This document shows, piece by piece, positions 6,080-6,699 of a DNA stretch of 6,699 nt. A program made the position numbers and the translations under genes. The notes beneath the pieces were generated by a model. The model worked only from the letters and a program-made list of their open reading frames with translations. It had not been told where the DNA came from and ran no database searches. Every line of letters starts with the position of its first letter. Within the stretch, counting starts at the first letter, position 1. The stretch covers positions 1 to 6,699 of the forward strand of contig JBJKQF010000013.1 in NCBI GenBank assembly GCA_046705545.1. The letters run 5' to 3'. The stretch comes from JAMCXS01 sp046705545. GTDB taxonomy: Bacteria > Acidobacteriota > Terriglobia > UBA7540.

Positions 6080-6626
6080 GATGCGCCTGGCGGGCTTTGG
6101 CGGCCAGGGAGTGGTGCTGGCCGGCATGGTGCTGGGCCGCGCCGCGACCATCTACGGCAACAAGCAAGTCACGCTGACGCAGAGCTTCGGTCCCGAGGCC
6201 CGCGGCAGCTCTTGCAGCGTCCAGATGATTATCTCCCCCGAACCCATTCTGTATCCGTACCTGACCCGGGTCGACGTCCTGGTGGCGATGTCACAGGAAG
6301 CTTACACAAAGTTCATCCCGGACTTGAAACCCAGCGGCCTGCTACTCTACGAGCAGGACCTGATCCGGCTTGATCCGCCGCGCACGGACGTCAAGGCTTA
6401 CGGTATTCCCGCCACGCGCTTTGCGGAAGAACTGGGGCGCCGATTGGTTCTCAACATGGTGATGGTCGGATTTGTAACCGGCCTGACCCGCATCACGGAT
6501 CCCGAAGCCGCGCGCCAGTCGGTGCTCGATTCCGTTCCCCAGGGGACTGAGGCTCTTAATACCGCGGCGTTTGAAAAAGGTCTTGAATACGGCCTCGCGC
6601 AAGAGATCCAGGAACTCTCCGCTTAG
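6066..6626 (+). CDS. korC: 2-oxoacid:ferredoxin oxidoreductase, gamma subunit
   Basis: This 186-residue subunit belongs to the pyruvate/ketoisovalerate oxidoreductase gamma family (POR catalytic domain). It binds the core and contributes to the CoA and TPP region. The N-terminal glycine-rich signature MRLAGFGGQGVVLAG (residues 6-20) and the segment TQSFGPEARGSSCSVQMII (about 38-56) are diagnostic. Further family-like parts are VDVLVAMSQEAY and LVLNMVMVGFVTGLT. The length of about 180-190 residues is normal for a separate gamma subunit. The start overlaps the beta gene by 14 nt, showing tight operon organisation. The ATG at 6066 was chosen because AGGAG lies just upstream and little conserved sequence would precede it. 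Two stop codons in a row (TAG at 6624-6626 and 6627-6629) end it. It is the last gene seen in the operon; whether others follow after 6699 is unknown. Alternative names PorG/VorA-type apply if the substrate is not 2-oxoglutarate. Confidence 0.92.
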   Translation: MKNLEMRLAGFGGQGVVLAGMVLGRAATIYGNKQVTLTQSFGPEARGSSCSVQMIISPEPILYPYLTRVDVLVAMSQEAYTKFIPDLKPSGLLLYEQDLIRLDPPRTDVKAYGIPATRFAEELGRRLVLNMVMVGFVTGLTRITDPEAARQSVLDSVPQGTEALNTAAFEKGLEYGLAQEIQELSA

Positions 6627-6670
6627 TAGACTGCTGAAAACCCTCCACGCGAACACATCCTGCTCAATTC

Positions 6671-6698
6671 CCTCAAGTCCGGAATGTTACCGGAGAGG
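6671..6698 (+). terminator. Candidate hairpin after the operon (terminator not proven)
   Basis: TCCGG (6678-6682) pairs with CCGGA (6690-6694) around the 7-nt loop AATGTTA. The stem is extended by CCTC (6671-6674) pairing with GAGG (6695-6698) across a 3-nt AAG bulge, for nine pairs in all. It begins 44 nt after the gamma-subunit stop. The window ends one base later, so the T run needed for an intrinsic terminator cannot be seen. Confidence 0.35.
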
Positions 6699-6699
6699 C

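Noticed and set aside
5645..6151. Minus-strand open frame opposite the beta/gamma junction
   Set aside because: It spans two well-supported genes on the other strand, with no motif and no ribosome-binding site of note.
1..6699. A mobile element, CRISPR array, defence system or RNA gene
   Set aside because: No direct-repeat array, transposase or integrase motif, tRNA-like fold or terminal repeat was seen; all long frames belong to housekeeping-type metabolism or transport.

Overview
The window reads as an ordinary stretch of a moderately GC-rich, Gram-negative-type bacterial chromosome. A periplasmic di-heme peroxidase with a signal peptide and MacB/FtsX-type permeases imply an envelope with a periplasm. 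The style of the 2-oxoacid:ferredoxin oxidoreductase operon and of its neighbours suggests a soil-type Acidobacteriota or a relative. That placement is inference from protein style and was not checked by a search. No mobile element, CRISPR array, tRNA or rRNA is visible.

Layout. (1) Positions 2-2213, + strand: the 3' part of one MacB/FtsX-like ABC transporter permease and a complete second one, 16 nt apart. They look like the membrane half of an ABC export or lipoprotein-release system whose ATPase must lie upstream of the window. (2) Positions 2328-3362, - strand: a secreted di-heme cytochrome c peroxidase, convergent with the permeases. It has a strong Shine-Dalgarno site and a candidate promoter overlapped by a CRP/FNR-family-like palindrome. 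(3) Positions 3363-3668: a 306-nt divergent intergenic region holding that promoter and the untranslated leader of the next operon. (4) Positions 3669-6626, + strand: a four-gene operon in the order delta (2x[4Fe-4S] ferredoxin) - alpha - beta - gamma, encoding a split 2-oxoacid:ferredoxin oxidoreductase of the KorDABC type. The alpha, beta and gamma genes are translationally coupled or tightly packed. An 81-nt gap with a GC-rich hairpin separates delta from alpha, and a second hairpin follows gamma.

How the genes work together. Alpha, beta and gamma make the CoA-dependent, TPP-containing oxidoreductase core. Beta binds TPP and a [4Fe-4S] cluster, and the delta ferredoxin subunit passes electrons on to soluble ferredoxin. 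This links a 2-oxoacid (2-oxoglutarate is the best guess) to acyl-CoA and low-potential reductant, in either the oxidative or the CO2-fixing direction. The divergent peroxidase removes periplasmic H2O2 with electrons from cytochrome c or a cupredoxin. Any functional link between it and the oxygen-sensitive oxidoreductase is only suggested by position.

I found no convincing previously undescribed system. The points most worth a second look are the non-canonical CTG start inferred for the alpha subunit, the delta-alpha intercistronic hairpin, and the class-II-like CRP/FNR-family promoter geometry in front of the peroxidase.
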